A stretch of DNA of 50,222 bases, from NCBI GenBank assembly GCA_964549505.1, contig CAZJVD010000019.1, positions 1-50,222 of the forward strand, given 5' to 3'. The position numbers and the translations under genes were made by a program. Below the pieces are notes generated by a model. The model was not told where the DNA came from. It made no database searches and worked only from the letters and a program-made list of their open reading frames with translations. Position 1 is the stretch's first letter. The number at the start of each line of letters is the position of its first letter. Below are positions 34,553-43,367 of this stretch, piece by piece. Source of the DNA: CAZJVD01 sp964549505 (GTDB lineage Bacteria; Bdellovibrionota; UBA1018; CAZJVD01).

Positions 34553-36226
34553 ATGAATGCTTACGATTGGGCGCAGATTATCCTCACTTTTGCAGCTTTA
34601 CTGATTGCTTCGCCAATCCTTGGTGCGTGGATGGCTCGGGTGTTCGAGGGAGAAAGGCATCTTCTTTCGCCCACGTTCGGGTGGCTTGAAAGATTGACCT
34701 ACCGGGTAAGCGGGGTCGACGTAAAAGCAGAGATGAATTGGAAGCAGTACGCGTGGGCGCTGCTCATTTTTAATGCCTTCGGATTTGCATTTGTTTTCGT
34801 TCTGCAGATGAATCAGGCGGTTCTTCCGCTAAACCCACAGCATCTCCCAAATGTCTCTTGGCACCTGGCCTTCAATACAGCTGTGAGTTTCATGTCGAAC
34901 ACGAACTGGCAATCTTACGGTGGCGAGTCGACGATGAGCTATCTCACGCAAATGTTGGGACTTGCTGTGCAGAACTTTTTGAGCGCGGGAACGGGGATCG
35001 CTGTCATGCTCGCGCTTGTTCGAGGATTCTCACGGACACACACAGATCGGATTGGAAACTTTTGGGCGGATATCACGAGATCAATTGTTTACGTTCTCTT
35101 GCCATTGTCCATTCTATTTACCGTAACTCTCGTTCAACAGGGAGTTGTTCAAAACCTTTCAGGCGCTGTTGCTGCAACTGGGCTTGAAGGAGGAGCTCAA
35201 ACCATTCCGATGGGGCCCGCCGCTTCTCAGGTCGCCATCAAGCAATTGGGAACAAACGGCGGGGGTTACTTTAATGTGAACAGCGCTCACCCTTTTGAGA
35301 ATCCCACGCCATTTTCAAATTGGCTTGAACTCATTGCCATTCTACTGTTGCCCGCCTCGCTGGTGTTTGCATTTGGAAACCTGATCAAAAAGCGTAGTGA
35401 AGCAAAAGCGATCTTTATGGTGATGCTTATTCTTTTGATCGCCGCTATCGGCGTTTCACTCTGGGCCGAATTTCATAGTCCCGTTGTCATGGAAGGAAAG
35501 GAAACACGCTTCGGAGTCACGAACAGCGTCTTATGGTCGGTCTTCACCACAGCAGCCTCAAATGGGTCCGTCAACGCTATGCACTCGTCGCTTTCGCCGA
35601 TTTCTGGTGGGATCGCGATGCTCGGTATCATGCTCGGGGAGATCGTATTTGGCGGAGTGGGTGCGGGTCTCTACGGGATGCTTCTTTTCGTATTGTTAAC
35701 GGTGTTCTTAGCCGGCCTTATGGTCGGAAGAACGCCTGAGTATCTCGGAAAAAAAATCGAAGCCTTTGATATCAAGATGGCAATCGTCGCGATTGTCGTG
35801 CCTTCGGTTTTGATTCTCGGATTTGCGGCCGTTGCCTGCATGATCCCACAGGGCCTTTCGAGTCTCGCGAACAAAGGTCCTCACGGGCTTTCTGAGATTC
35901 TCTATGCCTTCTCGTCAGCCTCAGGAAACAATGGCAGTGCTTTCGCTGGGCTTAACGCCAATACTCCTTTTTATAACGTAGCTCTTGGACTGTGTATGTT
36001 GATTGGGAGATTTGTCGTCATCTTGCCCTGTCTTGCGATCGCTGGAAACATGGCCAAAAAGAAAACTGTGCCTCCGTCTCCGGGAACGTTTGCGACTGAC
36101 ACACCTCTGTTTGTGTTTCTTCTCATGAGCGTCATCTTGATACTGGGCGCACTCACTTTCTTTCCGGCGTTGTCACTCGGTCCCGTCGTCGAACACTTTC
36201 TGATGCAAACGCATATGAGATTCTGA
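34553..36226 (+). CDS. kdpA: KdpA, potassium-translocating subunit
   Basis: The product (557 residues) is the channel-like subunit of the high-affinity K+ pump KdpFABC in the inner membrane. Length and sequence match KdpA throughout. MSNTNWQSYGGESTMSYLTQM and LGTNGGGYFNVNSAHPFENPTPFSN are conserved pore-loop regions, as are TTAASNGSVNAMHSSLSPISGG and the final SASGNNGSAFAGLNANTPFYN. ATG 34553 is preferred because GAGG lies six bases before it; a TTG at 34535 is not needed. kdpB begins nine bases after its stop. Confidence 0.97.
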   Translation: MNAYDWAQIILTFAALLIASPILGAWMARVFEGERHLLSPTFGWLERLTYRVSGVDVKAEMNWKQYAWALLIFNAFGFAFVFVLQMNQAVLPLNPQHLPNVSWHLAFNTAVSFMSNTNWQSYGGESTMSYLTQMLGLAVQNFLSAGTGIAVMLALVRGFSRTHTDRIGNFWADITRSIVYVLLPLSILFTVTLVQQGVVQNLSGAVAATGLEGGAQTIPMGPAASQVAIKQLGTNGGGYFNVNSAHPFENPTPFSNWLELIAILLLPASLVFAFGNLIKKRSEAKAIFMVMLILLIAAIGVSLWAEFHSPVVMEGKETRFGVTNSVLWSVFTTAASNGSVNAMHSSLSPISGGIAMLGIMLGEIVFGGVGAGLYGMLLFVLLTVFLAGLMVGRTPEYLGKKIEAFDIKMAIVAIVVPSVLILGFAAVACMIPQGLSSLANKGPHGLSEILYAFSSASGNNGSAFAGLNANTPFYNVALGLCMLIGRFVVILPCLAIAGNMAKKKTVPPSPGTFATDTPLFVFLLMSVILILGALTFFPALSLGPVVEHFLMQTHMRF

Positions 36227-36234
36227 GGTGTTTT

Positions 36235-38301
36235 ATGGAAGCAAAGACATTTTCTAAAGAGTTAGTCATCCAGGCCATCAAAGAATCTTTCTTGAGACTG
36301 GACCCGAGAGTCCAGTGGAGAAACCCTGTGATGTTTGTGACCGAAGTCGGAGCTCTGATCACAACCGTCGTGTTTCTCAAGCATCTCGGCGAGTCGTGTT
36401 CGGCATTTGAATTTCAGATAAGTCTCTGGCTCTGGTTCACCGTGCTTTTTGCAAACCTTTCAGAAGCCTTGGCTGAGGGCAGAGGTAAAGCTCAAGCCGA
36501 AAGTCTTAAAAGAACGAAATCCGACACCAAGGCTAGACTCATCACAGATGGCCAAGAGTGTTTCGTTGACGCTTCCACCCTCACGATCGGCGACACCGTG
36601 GTTTGCGAAGCTGGCGATATGATTCCCGGCGACGGCGAGGTTATCGATGGGATCGCTACCGTCGATGAGTCGGCCATTACGGGAGAGTCAGCACCGGTCA
36701 TCCGTGAGAGTGGCGGCGACCGCAGTGCGGTTACCGGTGGAACGCGTGTTATCTCCGATCGGATTGTTATTCGAATTACGGCCCAGCCGGGTCACACGTT
36801 TTTGGATCGCATGATTCAGCTTGTGGAAGGGGCCAGCCGTCAAAAAACTCCAAATGAAATTGCACTAGGGATTCTTCTGACATCGCTGACGATCGTTTTT
36901 GTAGCCGTTGTCGTCACACTTAAATTCTTCGGTTCGTATTCAGACGGGATTTCATCCCAAGATGGACCACTCAACCTAGGATTGCCGGTTCTGGTTTCGC
37001 TCCTGGTTTGTTTGATTCCGACGACAATCGGAGGGTTACTAAGCGCCATCGGAATCAGCGGTATGGATCGTTTGATTCGAAAGAACGTCATTGCCACCAG
37101 TGGTCGTGCAGTCGAAGCCGCAGGAGACGTGGACGTACTTCTGCTTGATAAAACTGGAACCATCACTCATGGCAATCGCATGGCGACCGACTTTTTTCCA
37201 GCGCCCGGAGTTGCTGTTCAGGAAACAGCCTCAAAAGCGGTAGTCGCGTCTCTGAGCGACGAGACTCCGGAAGGAAAGTCCATTCTCGTGTTAGCGAAAG
37301 ATCGCTTTGGGATTGTACCGGAAAGGGTAAGTGGTCTCACGGTTCCGTTTTCCGCACACACACGCATGAGCGGTCTTGATTACACCAGAGATGGCAAAAG
37401 GCATGCGCTACGAAAAGGTGCTGTCGATGCTATCAAAGCGTTCATTGAAAAGGCAGGCGGTCAGTTTCCAAAGTCGGTAAGAGACGTAGTCGATCAGATT
37501 TCTCGTAAAGGTGGAACTCCTCTGGTCATTGCTGAGGATGAAAAAGTTTACGGTGTCATTTACCTGAAAGACGTTGTCAAAGCGGGAATCCGCGAACGTT
37601 TTGCTGAACTTAGGAAAATGGGCATTAAAACGGTCATGATCACAGGAGACAACCCTCTCACAGCCGCAGCAATTGCTGCCGAAGCGGGCGTTGATGATTT
37701 CATGGCCGAGGCAACTCCGGAGGATAAACTCAAACGTATTCGGGAAGAACAGGAGTGTGGACGTCTCGTCGCAATGACGGGCGATGGAACCAACGACGCT
37801 CCGGCACTCGCTCAGGCGGACGTCGGCGTTGCCATGAACTCCGGCACGCAAGCGGCGCGCGAAGCCGGGAACATGGTGGACCTTGATAGCAATCCCACCA
37901 AACTTATTGAAGTCGTTGAGACCGGCAAGCAACTCCTCATGACTCGAGGAGCACTGACAACGTTCAGTGTTGCAAACGATATCGCGAAGTATTTCGCGAT
38001 CATTCCGGCTTTGTTTGCGGTGCTTTATGCGACCTCCGAAACAGCTCATGGTCCGTTGGCTAAGCTAAACGTGATGGGACTTCACAGCCCTGAGTCCGCG
38101 GTCTTAAGCGCGGTGATCTTCAATGCTTTGATCATCGTGCTTCTTATCCCACTTGCACTCAGGGGAGTTAAATATCGACCTGTTGGAGCGGCGGCTATTC
38201 TCCGTCGGAACCTGCTTGTCTATGGTTTGGGCGGCATCATCGCTCCGTTCATCGGAATCAAGATCATTGATCTCGTCATTGTCGCCGGAGGGTTCGTATG
38301 A
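36235..38301 (+). CDS. kdpB: KdpB, P-type ATPase subunit
   Basis: The product (688 residues) is the energising P-type ATPase of the Kdp pump. The phosphorylation motif is DKTGTIT (Asp305), the actuator motif TGES (149-152), and the hinge MTGDGTNDAPALAQADVGVAM. The serine in TGES corresponds to the site known to be phosphorylated for inhibition in E. coli KdpB. The whole length is conserved, with membrane helices at both ends. The stop overlaps kdpC by four bases, giving coupled production with the other subunits. Confidence 0.97.
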   Translation: MEAKTFSKELVIQAIKESFLRLDPRVQWRNPVMFVTEVGALITTVVFLKHLGESCSAFEFQISLWLWFTVLFANLSEALAEGRGKAQAESLKRTKSDTKARLITDGQECFVDASTLTIGDTVVCEAGDMIPGDGEVIDGIATVDESAITGESAPVIRESGGDRSAVTGGTRVISDRIVIRITAQPGHTFLDRMIQLVEGASRQKTPNEIALGILLTSLTIVFVAVVVTLKFFGSYSDGISSQDGPLNLGLPVLVSLLVCLIPTTIGGLLSAIGISGMDRLIRKNVIATSGRAVEAAGDVDVLLLDKTGTITHGNRMATDFFPAPGVAVQETASKAVVASLSDETPEGKSILVLAKDRFGIVPERVSGLTVPFSAHTRMSGLDYTRDGKRHALRKGAVDAIKAFIEKAGGQFPKSVRDVVDQISRKGGTPLVIAEDEKVYGVIYLKDVVKAGIRERFAELRKMGIKTVMITGDNPLTAAAIAAEAGVDDFMAEATPEDKLKRIREEQECGRLVAMTGDGTNDAPALAQADVGVAMNSGTQAAREAGNMVDLDSNPTKLIEVVETGKQLLMTRGALTTFSVANDIAKYFAIIPALFAVLYATSETAHGPLAKLNVMGLHSPESAVLSAVIFNALIIVLLIPLALRGVKYRPVGAAAILRRNLLVYGLGGIIAPFIGIKIIDLVIVAGGFV

Positions 38302-38834
38302 AAACGTTTCAGCAGTCCTTACGCTGTTTTCTGTTCATGACACTGTTGTTGGGATTGGTTTACCCGATCGCAATGACGGGAGTCGCTCAGCTTCTCTTCC
38401 CCACACAGGCGAACGGAAGTCTTGTCGGGCATGAAGGCAGAACCGTGGGCTCTGCGCTCTTGGGACAACCTTTCAAGGATCCAAAGTATTTCTGGCCGAG
38501 GCCATCGGCGGTTGCCTACAACCCCAGTGCGTCAGGGGCGAGCGGTCTCGGACCCACAAGCGAAAGTCTCCTGGCCATGATTGAGGAGAGAAGGGCGCTG
38601 GGTGCCGTTGGAGATCTTCTGTTCGCATCGGGTAGTGGGCTAGATCCCCATATCAGTCTGGAGAGCGCACGGTCGCAGATCGAACGAATCGTAAAGGCGA
38701 GGGGATCGACTCCGGCGTCAACGCAGACGCTGGTACACTTAATAAAATCAAGTGTTGAAAACAGGCAGTTTGGGATTCTGGGAGAGCCTCGCATCAATGT
38801 GCTAAAGCTGAACCTCGCGCTCGATGCACTATGA
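38298..38834 (+). CDS. kdpC: KdpC subunit
   Basis: The product (178 residues) is the small Kdp subunit with one N-terminal helix (CFLFMTLLLGLVYPIAMTGVAQLLF) and a periplasmic domain. Conserved KdpC segments are GSALLGQPFKDPKYFWPRPSA, YNPSASGASGLGPTSESL and ASGSGLDPHISLESARSQIERI. It is needed for assembly and function of the KdpAB complex. It overlaps kdpB and kdpD by four bases each. Confidence 0.96.
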   Translation: MKTFQQSLRCFLFMTLLLGLVYPIAMTGVAQLLFPTQANGSLVGHEGRTVGSALLGQPFKDPKYFWPRPSAVAYNPSASGASGLGPTSESLLAMIEERRALGAVGDLLFASGSGLDPHISLESARSQIERIVKARGSTPASTQTLVHLIKSSVENRQFGILGEPRINVLKLNLALDAL

Positions 38835-41518
38835 AGAAAACCACGCGACCGAACCCAGATGATCTCCTCAAAGGCATTCAGAAGGAAGCCAGTGCAGCTA
38901 AGCGTGGAAAGCTAAAAATTTTTTTCGGGATGTGTCCGGGGGTTGGCAAAACGTTCTCGATGCTGAGGGCTGCGCACGAAAAGCAAAATGATGGAATGTC
39001 GGTTGCCGTTGGTATTGTTGAAACGCACAATAGAACCGAAACCAAGGAGGGTCTCAAGGGCTTAAAGACCATTCCCAAACGTGTCGTCCAATACCGCGGA
39101 ACGGCCTTGGAGGAATTAGATCTCGATCAGGTGCTTGCAGAAAAGCCTGATCTCGTTTTGATCGATGAGTTGGCTCATACGAATGCGCCCGGTTCCAGGC
39201 ACCCGAAACGCTATCAGGATGTCGAAGAGATTCTCAGTCACGGAATCAGTGTCTTCTCGACATTGAATGTGCAGCATATCGAAAGCCGTGCAGAGCTTAT
39301 TGAGAACATCACACAGATTCCGATGCGTGAAACTGTTCCGGATTCGATACTGGAACTAGCCGATCAGTTCGAACTCATCGACCTTTCTCCCGAAGAGTTA
39401 TTGAAGCGATTAAAGGAAGGGAAAGTTTATCTGGGCGAACGAGCGGACTTAGCAGCTAAAAGCTTCTTTAAAGAAGAGCACCTCGTCGCCCTTCGTGAAC
39501 TCGCATTAAGATATACCGCCGAAAAGGTAGACGACGAGTTGAAAGATCAGATGATCCTGAAGCATATCGGTGGACCTTGGCAGACGCATGAAAAACTACT
39601 CGTTGCCGTTAGTCATAGCCCATATTCAGGTCGACTCATTCGAGCCACAAAACGAAAAGCCCAAAGTCAAAATGCCAAATGGACCGCTCTCTATCTCGAG
39701 GGCGAACAGCTCGGTGCCGAAGATCAAGAGATGCTTACCAAGAATCTTAATCTCGTTCGAGAGCTAGGCGGCGAAATCGTCACTAGGACAGGAGTGGGTC
39801 TTACGAAAGCTCTGAAGCGCGTGGCAGAGGAACAGAACGTCACTCAGATCGTGATCGGGCGACCGGACAAAAGACTCTTAGATTATTTTCGGGGCGGAAC
39901 CGTCCTCGAGCAACTCGTGCGGGATACCAGTGGTATCGATATTCATGTTTTGAGGCAGACTCGAAAGCCCATTTATCGCGGAATCCGATTTCCAAAACCA
40001 CAATTCAAAACCAAAACAAAGAGCTACGTCAACGCACTAGGCTTTATGGTCGGGGTAGCCGTTGTGAGTTTTCTTTTGACCCCGCTTATTGGCTATCGTG
40101 CCGTTGGATTTCTGTTTCTGCTTGGAATGTTGGGAATCTCGCTGGTATCGAGGTTTGGGCCCATTCTTCTATCGGCGGCGTTCAGTGCTATCGTCTGGAA
40201 CTATTTTTTTATTCCGCCCAAGTTTACGTTTGTGATCAGTGCCACAGAGGACATGATGATGGTGGCGGCCTACTTCATCGTTGCGGGAGTGCTCGGTTAT
40301 TTTACGACCCAGATAAAGAAACGAGAAAATGATCTCACCGCGCGCCAACTGCGGGCGCAAGTCTTGTACGAGTTAGCGCGTGATTACTCTGGGGCGAAAG
40401 ATCCTCGTGAAATTGCCATGATGACTATTAAGTCAGTTGAGAAACTATTTCCGGCAAGAGTCAGAGTTCTCTTAGTTACCGAAAAAAATAAAATGACTCG
40501 TTTCACAGTTGAAAGTCCATATGTCGAGCTTCCTGAGAAGGAGTATGCCGTTGCGGATTGGGCTTTTACCAATCGAAAAAAAGCTGGCTGGGAAACAGAT
40601 ACTCTCAACTCGTCACCATGCCAATGCTGGCCTCTTGTCGGAAAAGAAACATGCTTAGGCGTGCTTCTGTATTACCCTAAAGACCGGAAAACTCTGAGCC
40701 TACCGGAAGAGAATCTTCTGGATCGAATTGTTCGAAACTCAGTTGTCGCCTTAGAGAGGCTTCTCTTTGAGTCAGAAGCGCGTACAGCTAAACTTCTGGA
40801 GGCTTCTGAACGACTTCATCAAACGCTTTTGAATTCTGTCTCTCATGAACTGAGAACTCCCCTGACGAGCATCATCGGCGCATCCAGTGCGCTTCAGGAC
40901 GCAAAGACTTCTGAAAGCAGAGAAACCAGAAAGATGCTTACGACCGAGCTCGTCGACTCTGCGAACCGGCTCAATCGTCTTGTCGAAAATCTCTTAGATA
41001 TGTCGCGAATTGATTCGGGAGTCCTGACAATAAAGCGGGATCTTTTTGAGCTTGGAGATTTTTTGAGGCAAACTGCGCACAGACTCAGCCATGTTGTTAA
41101 GAATCGTGAGGTTGTTTTTAAAGAGTCCAGTGGTGAGCTTTTCGCTCGAGGGGATGAAAAACTTCTGGAGCACGCTGTATCGAACATCATCGTCAACGCT
41201 TGTCTTTATTCACCACCAGATTCAAAAATAGAAATTGAAACGCTGAAAAAGGGCGACCGAGTTCAGATCGTCATTTGTGATGAGGGTAAAGGTATTCCAG
41301 AAGACAAATTCGAAAAGCTATTTGATAAATTTTATCGTTTACCCGGGACACCCACGGGAGGTACGGGGCTAGGTTTGTCAATTGTGAAGGGGATTGCGGA
41401 GGCACATGAGGGAAGCGTGCACGCCCAGAACCGTACGGATCGATCGGGAGCGATGTTTGTGATTGAGCTGCCCTATACTGTGGCTCCTGAATTGCCACAC
41501 GAGGCGGTGAGCTCATGA
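38831..41518 (+). CDS. kdpD: KdpD, potassium/osmotic sensor histidine kinase
   Basis: The product (895 residues) senses K+ limitation or ionic stress and phosphorylates KdpE. Domains in order: the N-terminal KdpD domain with Walker-like GMCPGVGKT (33-41); a universal-stress-like domain (about 255-375); four membrane helices (about 400-490); a GAF-like region (about 510-645); the HisKA dimer domain with SVSHELRTPL (His672); and an ATP-binding domain with DEGKGIPE and GGTGLGLSIVKG. This is the full-length KdpD architecture. It is coupled by four-base overlaps to kdpC and kdpE, so the sensor is made with its target pump. Confidence 0.97.
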   Translation: MKKTTRPNPDDLLKGIQKEASAAKRGKLKIFFGMCPGVGKTFSMLRAAHEKQNDGMSVAVGIVETHNRTETKEGLKGLKTIPKRVVQYRGTALEELDLDQVLAEKPDLVLIDELAHTNAPGSRHPKRYQDVEEILSHGISVFSTLNVQHIESRAELIENITQIPMRETVPDSILELADQFELIDLSPEELLKRLKEGKVYLGERADLAAKSFFKEEHLVALRELALRYTAEKVDDELKDQMILKHIGGPWQTHEKLLVAVSHSPYSGRLIRATKRKAQSQNAKWTALYLEGEQLGAEDQEMLTKNLNLVRELGGEIVTRTGVGLTKALKRVAEEQNVTQIVIGRPDKRLLDYFRGGTVLEQLVRDTSGIDIHVLRQTRKPIYRGIRFPKPQFKTKTKSYVNALGFMVGVAVVSFLLTPLIGYRAVGFLFLLGMLGISLVSRFGPILLSAAFSAIVWNYFFIPPKFTFVISATEDMMMVAAYFIVAGVLGYFTTQIKKRENDLTARQLRAQVLYELARDYSGAKDPREIAMMTIKSVEKLFPARVRVLLVTEKNKMTRFTVESPYVELPEKEYAVADWAFTNRKKAGWETDTLNSSPCQCWPLVGKETCLGVLLYYPKDRKTLSLPEENLLDRIVRNSVVALERLLFESEARTAKLLEASERLHQTLLNSVSHELRTPLTSIIGASSALQDAKTSESRETRKMLTTELVDSANRLNRLVENLLDMSRIDSGVLTIKRDLFELGDFLRQTAHRLSHVVKNREVVFKESSGELFARGDEKLLEHAVSNIIVNACLYSPPDSKIEIETLKKGDRVQIVICDEGKGIPEDKFEKLFDKFYRLPGTPTGGTGLGLSIVKGIAEAHEGSVHAQNRTDRSGAMFVIELPYTVAPELPHEAVSS

Positions 41519-42198
41519 AAACAAAGGTTCTCGTCATAGATGACGAGTCGTCTATTAGAAAGTTCTTACGCGTAAGCCTGGAAGCCAATCAATATGAAGT
41601 CGCAGAGGCCGCCACAGCACGAGATGGCGTGACAGCTGCCACGAACTTTCGGCCCGAGGCCATTATTTTGGATTTAGGGCTTCCGGACATGAAGGGCTTG
41701 GAAGTGATTAAGCTCCTTCGCGAATGGTCCAAGACTCCAATCATCGTATTGACAGTTCAGGACGCCGAGGACGAAAAGATCTCGGCTTTGGACGCTGGAG
41801 CAGATGATTATTTAACGAAGCCTTTTAGTGTCCCTGAACTTCTGGCTCGCTTGCGAGTATCTTTAAGGCATGCGCAACCTGCCAATCAAGAACCCATTTT
41901 TCACTCGGGTGCGTTTGAGATGGATCGTGCCGGACGCGTTGTCAGAGTCGAAGGCCAGGTGATTCGACTCACGGCTACGGAGTATGAAATCTTGCGCGTT
42001 CTCGTTCAAAACGCTGGCAAGGTCGTGACCCATAGAATGCTTCTTAAAGAAGTCTGGGGGCCGAACTCAGTGGAACACACTCAATATTTACGGGTGTACC
42101 TGGGCCAGATTCGAAAGAAGCTCCATGTGTCCGACAAGATCCCAGAACTTATCGCGACCGAGCCCGGGGTTGGGTACCGTTTTGTGCAGGCTAGTTAA
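41515..42198 (+). CDS. kdpE: KdpE, response regulator of kdp
   Basis: The product (227 residues) is an OmpR/PhoB-type regulator. The receiver domain has acidic residues near 9-11, the phosphorylated aspartate in ILDLGLPD (Asp53), the Thr at 80 and Lys102 in LTKPF. The C-terminal winged helix has RLTATEYEILRVLVQNAGKVVTHRMLLKEVWG. It would activate kdpABC through sites such as the repeats at 34471-34519. The stop is followed within two bases by the repeat that carries the operon terminator. Confidence 0.97.
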   Translation: MKTKVLVIDDESSIRKFLRVSLEANQYEVAEAATARDGVTAATNFRPEAIILDLGLPDMKGLEVIKLLREWSKTPIIVLTVQDAEDEKISALDAGADDYLTKPFSVPELLARLRVSLRHAQPANQEPIFHSGAFEMDRAGRVVRVEGQVIRLTATEYEILRVLVQNAGKVVTHRMLLKEVWGPNSVEHTQYLRVYLGQIRKKLHVSDKIPELIATEPGVGYRFVQAS

Positions 42199-42242
42199 TG
42201 GTGAGAATCGGTCAAGCGCTTCGATTCTCGTTCATCACAATT

Positions 42243-42274
42243 AAAAAAAGGCGCTCAGGTGAGCGCCTTTTTTT
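42243..42274. terminator. Strong bidirectional terminator after kdpE
   Basis: Seven adenines precede the stem GGCGCTCA/TGAGCGCC (42250-42267), followed by seven thymines. The poly-A and poly-T flanks let it end transcription from both sides. It closes the kdp operon, about 45 bases after the kdpE stop. Confidence 0.9.
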
Positions 42275-42288
42275 AATGGAGGTGACGG
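42274..42288. repeat. 15-bp direct repeat, left boundary of the island
   Basis: TAATGGAGGTGACGG occurs here and again at 49972-49986. The sequence after the left copy differs from that after the right copy, so the pair brackets a segment of about 7.7 kb. It could be a pair of attachment sites or the trace of recombination between terminator repeats. Confidence 0.55.
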
Positions 42289-42290
42289 CA

Positions 42291-42410
42291 GTGGTGTCTC
42301 AACCCCTTAAAATCACAGCTGACTTTTTCCATAGGGTTGCAAAATCACTGCAGCTGCCTGCCGTTTATATTGAGCAGGGGGACGATCGAAATGGAACCCT
42401 CACAATATGA
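42291..42410 (+). CDS. Very small ORF, possibly a gene remnant
   Basis: A 39-codon frame (GTG start; GGAGG eight bases upstream) encodes a short peptide ending YIEQGDDRNGTLTI. It resembles nothing I know. It begins just inside the left direct repeat and may be the shortened end of another gene. Whether it is translated is doubtful. Confidence 0.2.
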   Translation: MVSQPLKITADFFHRVAKSLQLPAVYIEQGDDRNGTLTI

Positions 42411-42416
42411 GTCTTG

Positions 42417-42446
42417 ATAAACATTACCTTATAAGGTAATGTTTAT
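42417..42446. promoter_or_regulatory. 30-bp perfect palindrome over the DUF4160 promoter
   Basis: Each half is ATAAACATTACCTTA on its own strand, meeting at the central TTATAA. TTGATA (42414-42419) and TAATGT (42437-42442) are 17 bases apart and could be -35 and -10 boxes. A protein bound to the palindrome would block the promoter. The HTH protein encoded by the second gene is the likely ligand. Confidence 0.6.
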
Positions 42447-42451
42447 ACGAG

Positions 42452-42646
42452 ATGGGCAAAGTGCGACGTGGTGGCTTCATTTTCATTACTTACAAAGGTG
42501 ATCATGATCCACGGCACGTACATATTTTCCGGGACGGTACTGAAATTGCCAAATGGAACTTAGAAGATTGGGTCTTGATGAGTGGAGCAGTGAACCGAAA
42601 GATTTTGAACTTGCTAGATGAGTTAGTTAAAGAAGGTGAATTATGA
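42452..42646 (+). CDS. DUF4160 family protein (candidate TA partner)
   Basis: The product (64 residues) carries the short DUF4160 signature ITYKGDHDPRHVHIFRDGTEIAKWNLEDW (about 13-41). DUF4160 proteins are usually encoded next to a DUF2442- or HTH-type protein in TA-like pairs, as here, but their activity is not established. The gene overlaps the next by four bases. The six-base distance from the palindrome implies a very short leader. Confidence 0.75.
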   Translation: MGKVRRGGFIFITYKGDHDPRHVHIFRDGTEIAKWNLEDWVLMSGAVNRKILNLLDELVKEGEL

Positions 42647-43110
42647 AAATAAAAAATGTGACTTTGAATAATCGAAAGAAAGCAGTCGTGATTGAAACGG
42701 CCAAAGAAACTCTAAGTCTACCTTTTTCGAAGTTACCACTAAAGCCTTCGCCAAAGGACAGGATTCAGTCCATCACTATTGATTCAGAATTAGCAAATTC
42801 TGCGGTCACCTATACGTTGCAGTCCGGAAAAGAGGGCTCCGTTCATCTGGATGCATTTTTAGATTACAATCGGGACCCAGAATTCATGCGCGAAGTCACC
42901 CTTCACAAATTAACTGTAGAAGCTCTTAAGGTTCTTAAAACTTCAGGCTTGAGTAAGCATGAACTGATTAGACGATTGAAAACTTCACCCAGTCAACTTT
43001 ACCGGCTTTTAGATCCAGCCAACTATCGAAAGTCTATTGATGAAATGCTACGACTGCTAGGGGTTATGGGCTACACGGTGGATTTGAAATTGAGTAAGAC
43101 AGCGGCGTAA
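42643..43110 (+). CDS. HTH protein paired with DUF4160 (probable antitoxin/repressor)
   Basis: The product has 155 residues. The N-terminal half (1-85) is beta-rich, in the style of DUF2442-like proteins. The C-terminal half is helical, with LSKHELIRRLKTSPSQLYRLLDPANYRK (about 107-134) reading as a helix-turn-helix. It probably represses the pair's promoter at the 30-bp palindrome and may neutralise the DUF4160 partner. The four-base overlap with that gene supports co-expression. No third gene follows on this strand for 257 bases, which hold nothing I recognise. Confidence 0.65.
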   Translation: MKIKNVTLNNRKKAVVIETAKETLSLPFSKLPLKPSPKDRIQSITIDSELANSAVTYTLQSGKEGSVHLDAFLDYNRDPEFMREVTLHKLTVEALKVLKTSGLSKHELIRRLKTSPSQLYRLLDPANYRKSIDEMLRLLGVMGYTVDLKLSKTAA

Positions 43111-43367
43111 TTTGAGTGAGTTAGGATTTGAATTTACAAGAAAAATAAACTGGATGCCTGACCCGTCAACCCCCTAAGTCAGTCGCCTCCATCTTGATCT
43201 AGTGATACGGACCAGTCTGCCGAAACGTGAGCCCGACGTTTACATAGCAACGGATAGAATGGCCATTACTTAATAGAGGTAATTGCGTCCAAGAAGGTAC
43301 GTTATTCAATACAGGCTGATTTTTAAGCTGAACAATTTTAGATATTGGTCGCTTGGGACACTTAAAG

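Larger units (their letters stand above)
42200..42288 (+). repeat. Post-kdpE terminator repeat, copy 1
   Basis: This segment runs from GGTGAGAATCGG through a terminator hairpin to TAATGGAGGTGACGG. It recurs at 49972-50169 almost base for base, apart from a 109-base insert there and a different order of the short ends. The two direct copies flank the TA-rich island. Confidence 0.75.

Noticed and set aside
37408..38049. A 213-codon minus-strand frame
   Set aside because: It is antisense within kdpB, which is conserved along its entire length.
42198..42410. An open frame of 70 codons running across the post-kdpE terminator
   Set aside because: Its first part crosses the repeat and the terminator hairpin. 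Only the last 39 codons, from GTG 42291, have a ribosome site, and they are listed at low confidence.
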